A stretch of DNA of 26,352 nt from an uncultured Clostridia bacterium (GTDB lineage: Bacteria > Bacillota > Clostridia > UBA1381), in the NCBI GenBank assembly GCA_934462945.1, contig CAKSJF010000032.1, forward strand, positions 1 through 26,352, in the 5' to 3' direction. The first letter of the stretch is position 1. Each line of letters opens with the position of its first letter. Positions 7,255 to 15,118 of the stretch are shown here, piece by piece. The translations under genes were made by a program, and so were the position numbers. The notes under the pieces are model-generated. The model had not been told where the DNA came from, made no database searches, and saw only the letters and a list, made by a program, of their open reading frames with translations.

Positions 7255-9036
7255 TTGGCACGGTATTCCGAATCAGTAATCAACGAAGTATTTGCAGAAA
7301 ACGATATTGTGGACTATGTTTCCCAGTATGTCGCACTCAAAAAAACAGGAAAAGACTACAGCGGTCTTTGCCCATTTCACAAAGAAAAATCTCCCTCCTT
7401 TCACGTCAGCCGTGAAAAGCAGCTATATCATTGCTTTGGCTGCGGTGCAAGCGGAAATTTAGTGCAGTTTGTACAGCGGACGGAGGGGCTGGACTTTGTG
7501 GAGGCATTAAAGCTATTAGCCGACCGCGCCGGCATTGTACTCCCGGAGGAGGATAACCGCGTGGACTATGCGCTGCATGAAAAAAAGCAACGGATTTATC
7601 AGATGAATCAGGCGGCAGCAAGATATTTTCACCACGTTTTGACCGAAACACCCGAGGGTGCGCCGGGACTCTCCTATTTCCAGGAGCGCAGGCTTTCCCC
7701 GAAAACAATCCGTTCCTACGGACTCGGCTTTGCGCCGGACGAGTACACGGCTCTTTTCGACCATATGAAAACGCTTGGCTATTCTGAGGAGGAGCTTTTG
7801 GAGGCTGGTCTTATCACAAAGCGCGAGGAACGCGTGTTTGACCGGTTTCGCAACCGGGTTATCTTCCCGATTATCGACCTGAGAGGAAACGTGATCGGCT
7901 TTGGCGGCAGAATTATGGGGGACGCAAAAGAGCAAAACGGCTTTAAGCTCCCCAAATACCTGAACTCCGCAGAAACACCGGTCTTTCACAAGGGGCGGAA
8001 TCTCTTTTCCTTAAATCTTGCAAAAAAGGCGCAAGCGCCGCAGATCATATTGGCAGAAGGCTATATGGATGTAATTTCTGTGTATCAGGCAGGGGTGCAT
8101 AATGTGGTGGCAACGCTTGGAACTGCACTGACCGAAGATCAGGCAAGACTTCTGATGAAATACTGCAACGAGATTCTTTTGTGCTATGACAGTGACGAGG
8201 CAGGGCAAAAAGCAACCATCCGCGCCATTGAGATTATTAACAGCGTCAACGGGAAAGCGCGTGTAATTCGTCTGCGCGGCGCAAAAGATCCGGACGAATA
8301 CATAAAGGCAAATGGCGCAGAAGCATTCCGGCATGCCGTGGCGCAGTCTGTGCCCTCCACCGAATACCGGATTTCTCTGGCACGCACTCATTTTAACTTA
8401 GATGCGCCGGAGGGTAAAATCGGATTTGTGCAGGAGGCGGCAGAGGTTCTATGTAACCTCGGAGACGCTGTGGAGGTGGATGCCTATGTGAAGCAGGTTT
8501 CCGCAGAAACAGAAATCAGCAAGGAGGCAATCTACAGCGAGTACAAAAAAAAGGCGGCGCAGAAAAAGCGGCAGCAAATGCCTGCTCCCTCCCGGACACT
8601 CCGTCCGGTACAGAATCCGGGGGCGGACGAGCCTGCTCCCCGCATTGCCACGCCGTCCGAGCTGGCAGAGAAAAAGCTTTTGAATCTGATGATTCAGAAA
8701 AAAAAATATATGCAAACGGTGTTTTCTTCGCTGACACCAGAGGATTTTACCAATCCGATACACCGCAGACTGTACGAGAAAATTATACAGTATGGCGAAG
8801 CGGATATTCTTCCGGAACCGGCAATGCTGGTGAACGATTTTTCCGACGACGAGATGAAAACCGCCGCCGCTGTCTTTTACAATCTGGAGGAATATGAAAA
8901 TAATGAAAGCGTCCTTTCGGAGCTTATCATAAATATGAAAAAGGATCAGTATCTGAAAAAAATTAAAGAAGAAACCGATCCGAAAAAAATCAACGAACTA
9001 TTTCAGCAAATGGCAAACCTTGGGAGGAATGAATGA
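7255..9036 (+). CDS. dnaG: DNA primase
   Basis: DnaG makes RNA primers for replication. The protein of 593 residues shows the CHC2 zinc ribbon (C39, H42, C60, C63), the core and Toprim catalytic domain (E268 in ILAEGYMDVIS; D312 and D314 in LLCYDSDEAGQ), and a C-terminal helicase-binding domain after a proline/alanine-rich linker near 440-465. The start is TTG at 7255, giving MARYSESVINEVFAENDIVDYV, which aligns with the normal DnaG N-terminus; GAAAGGG lies just upstream. The stop overlaps the start of rpoD by one base, as in the conserved dnaG-rpoD macromolecular synthesis operon. No convincing promoter was found in 7127-7254. Confidence 0.97.
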   Translation: MARYSESVINEVFAENDIVDYVSQYVALKKTGKDYSGLCPFHKEKSPSFHVSREKQLYHCFGCGASGNLVQFVQRTEGLDFVEALKLLADRAGIVLPEEDNRVDYALHEKKQRIYQMNQAAARYFHHVLTETPEGAPGLSYFQERRLSPKTIRSYGLGFAPDEYTALFDHMKTLGYSEEELLEAGLITKREERVFDRFRNRVIFPIIDLRGNVIGFGGRIMGDAKEQNGFKLPKYLNSAETPVFHKGRNLFSLNLAKKAQAPQIILAEGYMDVISVYQAGVHNVVATLGTALTEDQARLLMKYCNEILLCYDSDEAGQKATIRAIEIINSVNGKARVIRLRGAKDPDEYIKANGAEAFRHAVAQSVPSTEYRISLARTHFNLDAPEGKIGFVQEAAEVLCNLGDAVEVDAYVKQVSAETEISKEAIYSEYKKKAAQKKRQQMPAPSRTLRPVQNPGADEPAPRIATPSELAEKKLLNLMIQKKKYMQTVFSSLTPEDFTNPIHRRLYEKIIQYGEADILPEPAMLVNDFSDDEMKTAAAVFYNLEEYENNESVLSELIINMKKDQYLKKIKEETDPKKINELFQQMANLGRNE

Positions 9037-10115
9037 TGTCAGATATGGAAACAAAAAAAGCGGCTCTCCGGAGTCTCTTAGAAACAGGAAAAAAGAAAGG
9101 CTTTCTCACACACAAGGAGATTCTTGCGTCCTTTGATGATATCGAAATCAACCCCAAGGAGTATGAACTCGTTTTAGATGCTTTTGAAAAAGAGGGCATT
9201 GAAGTGGTTGAGGACATGGAGAAAGAGCTGGAGGAAATTGAAATCTCCAAAGAGGAATTGGAGGATTTGTCCGTTCCGGAGGGAATCAGCATTGACGACC
9301 ATGTGAAAATGTATTTAAAGGAAATCGGCAAGGTGGATCTGTTAGATCCTGCACAGGAAACCGAGCTTGCAATGCGGATGGCACAAGGCGACGAGGCGGC
9401 AAAGAAAAAGCTTGCCGAGGCAAACCTTCGTCTGGTGGTCAGCATTGCAAAGCGGTATGTCGGACGCGGAATGCTCTTTTTGGATTTGATTCAGGAGGGT
9501 AATTTAGGTCTGATCAAAGCGGTGGACAAGTTCGACTACACCAAAGGCTATAAATTCTCCACCTACGCAACCTGGTGGATTCGCCAGGCAATCACACGCG
9601 CCATTGCTGACCAGGCAAGAACCATCCGGATTCCGGTTCATATGGTGGAAACTATTAATAAATTAGTCCGCGTTTCCCGTCAGTTAGTACAGGAATTGGG
9701 CAGAGAACCTACCCCGGAGGAATTAGCGGCAGAGCTTAACATGTCCTTGGATAAGGTACGCGAAATCTCAAAAATCTCACAAGAGCCGGTTTCTCTCGAA
9801 ACTCCGATTGGCGAGGAGGAGGACAGTCATTTGGGAGACTTCATTCCGGATGATGACGCACCTGCACCGTCCGAGGCGGCAAGCTTTGTGCTGTTAAAGG
9901 AGCAGTTAGTAGACGTGTTAAAAACACTGACACCGCGCGAGGAAAAGGTGTTGCGTCTGCGCTTTGGACTGGACGACGGCAGACAGAGAACCTTAGAGGA
10001 AGTCGGCAAGGAATTTGACGTGACAAGAGAGAGAATCCGTCAGATTGAGGCAAAAGCGCTCAGAAAGCTGCGCCATCCGAGCAGAAGTAAGAAATTAAAA
10101 GATTATTTAGACTAA
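9036..10115 (+). CDS. rpoD: Primary sigma factor RpoD (SigA)
   Basis: The housekeeping sigma factor of 359 residues directs RNA polymerase to -35/-10 promoters like those seen in this window. A short N-terminal region (1-80) rich in Glu/Lys corresponds to region 1.1; region 1.2 follows (about 84-115), then region 2 with KFDYTKGYKFSTYATWWIRQ (165-184), region 3 (about 200-260), and region 4 with the helix-turn-helix EEVGKEFDVTRERIRQIEAK (321-340). Two adjacent ATG codons (9033, 9036) are possible; GGGAGG at 9022-9027 has the better spacing (8 nt) for 9036. It is translationally coupled to dnaG and followed by a terminator. Confidence 0.97.
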   Translation: MSDMETKKAALRSLLETGKKKGFLTHKEILASFDDIEINPKEYELVLDAFEKEGIEVVEDMEKELEEIEISKEELEDLSVPEGISIDDHVKMYLKEIGKVDLLDPAQETELAMRMAQGDEAAKKKLAEANLRLVVSIAKRYVGRGMLFLDLIQEGNLGLIKAVDKFDYTKGYKFSTYATWWIRQAITRAIADQARTIRIPVHMVETINKLVRVSRQLVQELGREPTPEELAAELNMSLDKVREISKISQEPVSLETPIGEEEDSHLGDFIPDDDAPAPSEAASFVLLKEQLVDVLKTLTPREEKVLRLRFGLDDGRQRTLEEVGKEFDVTRERIRQIEAKALRKLRHPSRSKKLKDYLD

Positions 10116-10122
10116 ATTACTT

Positions 10123-10155
10123 AACAAGGACTGCATCAAGCAGTCCTTGTTTTTT
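10123..10155 (+). terminator. Rho-independent terminator of dnaG-rpoD
   Basis: AACAAGGACTGC (10123-10134) pairs with GCAGTCCTTGTT (10140-10151) around a 5-nt loop and runs into six T, 8 nt after the rpoD stop. Confidence 0.93.
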
Positions 10156-10236
10156 GCGCATTCTTGGAGATTCTGAACTTGTTTTTTGCATTAAGTGCAT
10201 ACTTTTCACCTTTTTTTGATATTTCTCTGCACAATC

Positions 10237-10265
10237 TTGCTTTTTCAAGCCGGATATGCTACAAT
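10237..10265 (+). promoter_or_regulatory. Sigma-A promoter of the G1P dehydrogenase operon
   Basis: TTGCTT (10237-10242), a 17-nt spacer and TACAAT (10260-10265), 28 nt before the ATG at 10294. Confidence 0.7.
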
Positions 10266-10293
10266 AGAAAAAAAACGGATGGGAGTTTTTTAT

Positions 10294-11550
10294 ATGTCGG
10301 ATATTTTAAACATTATTCATGAATTTCAGAAAGACTGTCCCTGCGGACACAAGCACAGCACCACGGTAGAGGATGTAGTGATTGAATCGGGGGCGGCTTT
10401 TCGCGTCGGAGAAATTCTCCAAAAAAACAATTTTTCCAATCATATTCTGCTTGTGGCAGATCAGAATACATTAAAAGCCGCTGACGGCATCCAAAAAAGT
10501 CTTGACGGGATGGAAGTTACTTATCAGATTTATGATGATTTCCGTCTTGCAGACATGGAGCATGTTCAGGAAATTGAGAGTATGATTGCCGGTACAGATA
10601 TTTCGGTCTTATCTGTCGGAACAGGCTCTTTAAATGACATTTGCCGGCTTGCCGCCGCAAGACAGCAGAAAAAGCTCTGTCTTTTTGCAACAGCTCCCTC
10701 TATGGACGGCTTTGCCTCCTACAGCGCACCGATTGTTGCAAACGGCTTTAAAGCCTCCTATCCGGCAAAGAGTCCGGAGGTAATTATTGGGGATACAAAA
10801 ATTCTTGCTGACGCACCGGTAAACTTAAAGTCCTCCGGTTTCGGCGACATGATTGCAAAATATATCGGATTAGTGGACTGGCAGATTTCCGCACTCCTGA
10901 CCGGAGAATATTACTGCGAAAAAATCGCCGCTCTCACCCGGAGCGCGGTGGATGAACTGGTGGCGCTTTCCGACCGCGTAACGGTGCGGGATGAATATAC
11001 CGCCGGAAAAATCTTTGAGGCGCTCTTAAAAACCGGAATTGGGATGAGCTTTGCGAGAAATTCCCGTCCGGCAAGCGGCAGCGAGCATATCATTTCCCAT
11101 CTGCTTGAATGTAAGGAGCTGCAGCAGGGAAAGCTTCCGAATCTGCACGGCGAGGATGTCGGTGTCTGCACACTGGAAATGCTGAAATACTATCGTCATC
11201 TGGCAGAACACGACAGCATTCAGACAGATTCTGAATCGGTTGACTGGGAGGATGTTTTCGCATTCTACGGCAGTATGGCAGAGGATGTGAAAAAGCTGAA
11301 TTTTCCGGACAATGTGATTGACGGTGTAGACAAGGATGCGCTAAGAGAACATTGGAGTGAAATCCGGGCAATCATCCGAAGCATTCCGGACTATGAAACC
11401 TGCCGGGCAGCCATGGAACAGGCGCACTGCAAGCTGACGGTTTCCGATATCGGCAAGGATCACACACTATTTGACGCATGCGTGAAATATTCTCCCTATA
11501 TGCGACATCGCCTGACACTTCTCCGGCTTAAGGACATGATCAAAATATAA
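10294..11550 (+). CDS. egsA: sn-glycerol-1-phosphate dehydrogenase (AraM/EgsA family)
   Basis: A protein of 418 residues in the iron/zinc polyol dehydrogenase superfamily. The nucleotide-binding GTGSLNDICR lies at 109-118 and TAPSMDGFAS at 133-142; metal ligands are D185 (FGDMIAKY), H265 (GSEHIISH) and H285 (NLHGEDVG). Members reduce dihydroxyacetone phosphate to sn-glycerol-1-phosphate with NAD(P)H; the bacterial form was described as AraM in Bacillus. A Cys/His-rich stretch near the N-terminus (DCPCGHKHS) is present, as in many clostridial homologues. The start is the ATG at 10294 with GGGAG upstream; the longer frame from 10195 would cover the promoter. DUF421 and DUF4363 genes follow in the same operon. 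The physiological product in this organism is not known. Confidence 0.88.
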   Translation: MSDILNIIHEFQKDCPCGHKHSTTVEDVVIESGAAFRVGEILQKNNFSNHILLVADQNTLKAADGIQKSLDGMEVTYQIYDDFRLADMEHVQEIESMIAGTDISVLSVGTGSLNDICRLAAARQQKKLCLFATAPSMDGFASYSAPIVANGFKASYPAKSPEVIIGDTKILADAPVNLKSSGFGDMIAKYIGLVDWQISALLTGEYYCEKIAALTRSAVDELVALSDRVTVRDEYTAGKIFEALLKTGIGMSFARNSRPASGSEHIISHLLECKELQQGKLPNLHGEDVGVCTLEMLKYYRHLAEHDSIQTDSESVDWEDVFAFYGSMAEDVKKLNFPDNVIDGVDKDALREHWSEIRAIIRSIPDYETCRAAMEQAHCKLTVSDIGKDHTLFDACVKYSPYMRHRLTLLRLKDMIKI

Positions 11551-11606
11551 ATTGTATAAACTATCCTCTTTCTGTGAATGCTAAGAAAAACAGGAGGAGG
11601 ATTTTC

Positions 11607-12296
11607 ATGCTTGTATTAATGGTGCGGACGCTGATTCTATACAGCATTGTGGTACTGTCTATGCGCATTATGGGAAAACGGCAGATCGGCGAAATGCAGC
11701 CCTCCGAATTAGTGGTTGCCATTATGATTTCCGACCTTGCCTCTGTACCGATGCAATCGATCGATATTCCGCTGCTATCCGGTATTATCCCGGTTCTGAC
11801 CCTGATTGTGGCGGAGGTGCTGATGTCCTTTGTCAGTTTGAAAAGCCGTCCTCTGCGCCGCGTGATCACCGGAGAACCCAGTATCATCATCTATAACGGT
11901 CATGTAAACGAGCAGGAATTAGAAAAGCTGCGCTTTAACACAAACGATCTGTTAGAACAGCTCCGGATCAGCGGATATCCGAATATTGCCGATGTGGAGG
12001 TTGCCGTTTTGGAAACGAACGGACAGCTTAGCATTATTCCAAAGGCATATGCACGCACCGTCACCGTAGAGGATTTAGAGCTGAAAACCCCCAAACGTGA
12101 GTGCCTTCCCTACATGCTGATCTCAGACGGAGAATTAAATCGCACCGAACTTTCCCGGAGCGGAAAAACAGAGGAATGGTTTCAAAAAACGCTGAAAAAG
12201 CGCGGCATTTCCTCCTATTCCGAAATCTTTATCGCCTCACTGGATTTTGAGGACGGACTATTTTTGCAGAAAAAAGGAGAAAAGGATCAGAAATGA
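11607..12296 (+). CDS. DUF421 (YetF/YcaP-like) membrane protein
   Basis: A protein of 229 residues with three predicted membrane segments (about 2-20, 36-50, 56-76), the family motif RIMGKRQIGEMQPSELVV (19-36), and a cytosolic alpha/beta domain containing EPSIIIYNG and ELLEQLR-like stretches. DUF421 proteins have no settled function; Bacillus paralogues have been linked to spore membrane biology. AGGAGGAGG at 11592-11600 sits 6 nt before the ATG at 11607, which rules out the in-frame GTG at 11574. It lies 56 nt after the dehydrogenase and overlaps the next gene by 4 bp (ATGA). Confidence 0.88.
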   Translation: MLVLMVRTLILYSIVVLSMRIMGKRQIGEMQPSELVVAIMISDLASVPMQSIDIPLLSGIIPVLTLIVAEVLMSFVSLKSRPLRRVITGEPSIIIYNGHVNEQELEKLRFNTNDLLEQLRISGYPNIADVEVAVLETNGQLSIIPKAYARTVTVEDLELKTPKRECLPYMLISDGELNRTELSRSGKTEEWFQKTLKKRGISSYSEIFIASLDFEDGLFLQKKGEKDQK

Positions 12297-12673
12297 AAAG
12301 CTTTATGATAACGCTTGTTTTAGCTGCCGTGATGGTTGTGAGCGGAATTTTTTGCAGCAGCTATATCGGTCAGGTTGCTGGGGAGCTGTCCGAAAGGAAT
12401 GAGACGGTTAGTGAGCTGATCCAACGTGCGGATTTTTCTGCGGCAACCGAGCAAGCAGAAATGCTTTCGGAGGAAATTGAAAAGAAAAAAATCATCCTTG
12501 CCATCACACTGGATCATACCGAACTGGATAAAATCGAAACCAACCTTGCCGAACTTCTCTCCTATTCTCAGGATCAGCAAGCCTACGATGCCGCCGCAAA
12601 ATGCCAGACCCTGCACTTTCTATTCCGGCATCTTCCGAAAAACTATCAGCTGAAATGGGAGAATATTCTCTAA
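12293..12673 (+). CDS. DUF4363 small membrane-anchored protein
   Basis: A protein of 126 residues with an uncleaved or cleaved N-terminal hydrophobic segment (MITLVLAAVMVVSGIFCSSYIG) and a mainly helical remainder rich in Glu/Lys/Leu, ending in HFLFRHLPKNYQLKWENIL. This pattern and its position directly after a DUF421 gene match the DUF4363 family of spore-forming Clostridia. Function is unknown; the helical part probably faces the outside or the intermembrane space of the forespore. The ATG overlaps the DUF421 stop. Its own stop (12671-12673) overlaps the stop of the convergent epimerase by 2 bases, leaving no room for a terminator. Confidence 0.8.
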   Translation: MKSFMITLVLAAVMVVSGIFCSSYIGQVAGELSERNETVSELIQRADFSAATEQAEMLSEEIEKKKIILAITLDHTELDKIETNLAELLSYSQDQQAYDAAAKCQTLHFLFRHLPKNYQLKWENIL

Positions 12674-13554
12674 TCCACAAAATACTTTTTAAGCATTCCT
12701 TTTTCAAACTCAAGCAAATATTTTGCTTCTGCATCAATGGTTTTCTCGGATGGATTCTCAACCAAATCCCGATACACATGAATATCTCTTCCAACCTCGC
12801 CGCCCTGCATCACAAACGGTTCGCTGATAATTCTTCCTGTATAATGAATATCCGACAGCGCCCTGAATATCTCATCCCAATCAAGATGTCCTCTGCCGGG
12901 AGCTGTCCGGTTATTCTCGCCGGTATGAAAATTCATTAAGCGGTCACCGACGAGTCTGATTGCGTCGCCAATATTCTGCTCCTCTATATTCATATGGTAA
13001 GTGTCCAAAAGCACGCCAAGATTTCTGCTCCCCACCTCATCCACATAGGAAAGAGCCTCTGCAGCGGTATTAATCAGGTAGGTTTCAAAGCGGTTGACCG
13101 CCTCTGCACAATAAGTTACTCCATAGTCCTCCGCTGTTTTCATAATACTCTGCATACTTTGAACGCTGTTTTTCCAATATGGGCGTTTATCACCGGAAAA
13201 GTCCTTCGGAACTCCCCATCCTGCATAGCCAACACCCGAAAGAAGGGTTCCCTCCATAAATCCAATACGCTCCACAATCCGCTTTAAATATTCAATTCCG
13301 CCTCTGCGAACCCCCTCGTCCAGAGAGGAAATATCATATTGCGGATCCAAGCCTAGGCTATATGTAAGCTCAATGCCATAATCATCTGCACACCTCTTTA
13401 TGTCACGCATATGCTCCCGGCTCATTTCCAAAAGAGGCTGCGCCTGAAATTCGAGAATATCAAAACCGATTTCCGAAACCTTTTCAATTCTCTTCATGTG
13501 ATCTGCATTCCAGTTTTTCTCCCAAAAGTTCATAAATATTCCAATTTTATTCAT
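12670..13554 (-). CDS. Sugar 3-epimerase of the D-tagatose/D-psicose 3-epimerase family
   Basis: This TIM-barrel protein of 294 residues begins MNKIGIFMNFWEKNWNADH and carries the conserved block AEAVNRFETYLINTAAE, LLDTYHMNIEE, FHTGENNRTAPGRGHLDW and SEPFVMQGG. The metal ligands of D-psicose/D-tagatose 3-epimerases are in place: E151, D184, H210 and E245. Known members epimerise free ketohexoses at C3 with Mn2+ or Co2+. The precise ketose cannot be read from sequence. It follows the isomerase by 15 nt in one operon, with AAGGAG before its ATG at 13554. Its stop overlaps that of the convergent DUF4363 gene. Confidence 0.85.
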   Translation of the reverse strand: MNKIGIFMNFWEKNWNADHMKRIEKVSEIGFDILEFQAQPLLEMSREHMRDIKRCADDYGIELTYSLGLDPQYDISSLDEGVRRGGIEYLKRIVERIGFMEGTLLSGVGYAGWGVPKDFSGDKRPYWKNSVQSMQSIMKTAEDYGVTYCAEAVNRFETYLINTAAEALSYVDEVGSRNLGVLLDTYHMNIEEQNIGDAIRLVGDRLMNFHTGENNRTAPGRGHLDWDEIFRALSDIHYTGRIISEPFVMQGGEVGRDIHVYRDLVENPSEKTIDAEAKYLLEFEKGMLKKYFVD

Positions 13555-13569
13555 ATATTCTCCTTCTTT

Positions 13570-14973
13570 CTATGATAATCTGACAGAATCAAAATCAAGG
13601 TATTTGCAAAATGCTTCCTGAATGATTTCCGCACAGTTTCCAAAAGTAATCGCTAAATGATGCTTATACCCATTGTTTGCCATATAGTTTGAAATCTCAT
13701 TGATGTTTTCCTTTTGCAGGACTTTTCCACATCCAAAGAAATTTTCCTCAATTTTGTCATCTGTGAACTTTCCCTCTGAAACGAATGCGCATATCTGCCC
13801 ATTTTCTGTTTTGATACTGCCAAGAGTAATATTGCCAGACCGAATCATGCCCTGGTTTACGCCAACTCCAGATTCCTCTCCAAAGGTTTTCCGAAACATT
13901 AAATGCTCCCTGATTTTCCCCTTTTCAACAAGCAAAGACGCAGGAACAGGTCCGCAATGAAACAGGATTGCCTTATCTTCTGCATCTCCATAATTGTTGT
14001 TATAATCAAGAAGTGTACATGGAGAGTCAGATGCCAGAGACAACGCCCTCATCATAACTGCATTGGTAATATCCACCTCGCAAGCTGCACTGATTCCCCT
14101 ATCATTTAATAGCCCTAGGCTCGTGCAGGGTGCAATTCCAAGTTCTATTTCAAATTCATTCCAACAGCGGATTGCCACTGCCTGCAGCTGATATTCTTCA
14201 ATGATTTCCAAAAACGCCGCATGCACTCTTGCCATTGTATCAAGCTTTTCCTCCGGATAGCCTGCGAATTCAGCAACCGCTAAAATCTGAGCTTTCATTT
14301 TCTCTTGCTTTGACTTTGTGATCCCTTTTACACGCAAAAACAAATCACTCAAATCAATTGTTTCGATATTGATGCCTTTTTTCTGAAAAGCAATTTCGTC
14401 TGCGCGAACAGTTTTAAATGCTGTGGTTCTTGCTCCGATTGCTCCAACATTAAAATGCCTCATTCCCTTTACTACACGGCACACTCCGGCAAATCTGTTT
14501 AAATCCCTCCGAAAACATTCACCAGAAGGCGCTTCCACAAACTTCTCTGTTAAAGTATACGGAATTCCTGCTTGCCGCAAAAGATTGCACATCGCAAATT
14601 TTCCGCACATCGCATCTCTGCGGTGTGCAAAGTCCATTTTTCCCAGCTCGTCCGGATAGGCTTGCACTAAAATCGGAACATTCACGTTCTGAAGCGCTGT
14701 CATCGCTCCGTTTTCATCTCCAAAATTGGGCAGGCACAAAATCACGCCATCAAATCTTCCTCGGTTTTTTTCCAGGAACGATGCATACTTTCTTCCCTCC
14801 TCCCTTGTTTCCACTGCGTCATATCTCGTTTGATCATCTTCCATGCAAAGATAATCAAAACCTTCCTGCAAAATCGTATTTTTCATTTCCTCCCTTGCCC
14901 CTGCAATTACTTCACCTGGAAAAAATCCACGATTCCCGAAATAAAGAGCAAATACAATTTTTTGACCAGACAT
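13570..14973 (-). CDS. L-fucose/L-arabinose isomerase-family protein (aldose-ketose isomerase-like)
   Basis: The protein of 467 residues shows the N-terminal flavodoxin-like domains of FucI/AraA (VILCLPNFGDENG, 77-89) and the C-terminal catalytic block: RCWNEFEIELGIAPCTSLGLL (269-289), CEVDITNAVMMRAL (298-311), LLDYNNNY (321-328), FHCGPVP (338-344) and NGYKHHLAI (434-442). Likely metal ligands are E299, D323 and one of H438/H439, by analogy with FucI. It is shorter than E. coli FucI (about 590 residues), so it belongs to the compact clostridial branch whose substrates are mostly unknown. AGGAGG (14981-14986) precedes the ATG at 14973 by 7 nt. A palindromic operator overlaps its promoter. Confidence 0.8.
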   Translation of the reverse strand: MSGQKIVFALYFGNRGFFPGEVIAGAREEMKNTILQEGFDYLCMEDDQTRYDAVETREEGRKYASFLEKNRGRFDGVILCLPNFGDENGAMTALQNVNVPILVQAYPDELGKMDFAHRRDAMCGKFAMCNLLRQAGIPYTLTEKFVEAPSGECFRRDLNRFAGVCRVVKGMRHFNVGAIGARTTAFKTVRADEIAFQKKGINIETIDLSDLFLRVKGITKSKQEKMKAQILAVAEFAGYPEEKLDTMARVHAAFLEIIEEYQLQAVAIRCWNEFEIELGIAPCTSLGLLNDRGISAACEVDITNAVMMRALSLASDSPCTLLDYNNNYGDAEDKAILFHCGPVPASLLVEKGKIREHLMFRKTFGEESGVGVNQGMIRSGNITLGSIKTENGQICAFVSEGKFTDDKIEENFFGCGKVLQKENINEISNYMANNGYKHHLAITFGNCAEIIQEAFCKYLDFDSVRLS

Positions 14974-14991
14974 TTTTTATCCTCCTAACAT

Positions 14992-15013
14992 GTTACTATA
15001 ACGTTATAGTAAC
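14992..15013. promoter_or_regulatory. Perfect 22-bp palindromic operator, probable LacI-family binding site
   Basis: GTTACTATAAC (14992-15002) is followed directly by its exact reverse complement (15003-15013), with the central CG typical of LacI-family operators. It covers the -10 box and expected start of the isomerase-epimerase promoter and lies 40 bp from the -35 box of the divergent lacI-type gene. Binding would block the enzyme operon, with little direct effect on the regulator gene. Confidence 0.88.
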
Positions 15014-15034
15014 ACATTTCATTCATTTTGTCAA
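15006..15034 (-). promoter_or_regulatory. Sigma-A promoter of the isomerase-epimerase operon
   Basis: On the minus strand TTGACA (15034-15029), a 17-nt spacer and TACTAT (15011-15006). The -10 box lies inside the right half of the palindrome. The transcript would begin near 14999, giving a leader of about 26 nt that holds the ribosome binding site. Confidence 0.82.
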
Positions 15035-15052
15035 CCTTTTTATTCTATATTC

Positions 15053-15081
15053 TTGACAAAATCAAAGATATTTTATATAAT
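15053..15081 (+). promoter_or_regulatory. Sigma-A promoter of the LacI-family regulator
   Basis: A fully consensus promoter: TTGACA (15053-15058), a 17-nt spacer and TATAAT (15076-15081), 37 nt before the regulator ATG. It is divergent from, and does not overlap, the operator at 14992-15013. Confidence 0.88.
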
Positions 15082-15118
15082 ACATTAAGAGGAAAGTAAA
15101 AATAAAAAGGAAATAACT

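Noticed and set aside
10911..11371. Minus-strand open frames opposite the G1P dehydrogenase, and many similar ones opposite dnaG, ntpA, ntpB and UPF0210
   Set aside because: They lie inside strongly conserved genes, lack ribosome binding sites and family features, and are explained as shadows of the real frame.
14625..15056. A 143-codon plus-strand open frame across the isomerase start and operator region
   Set aside because: It is opposite the isomerase gene, covers its promoter and operator, and has a low-complexity Phe/Leu/Pro-rich translation with no ribosome binding site.
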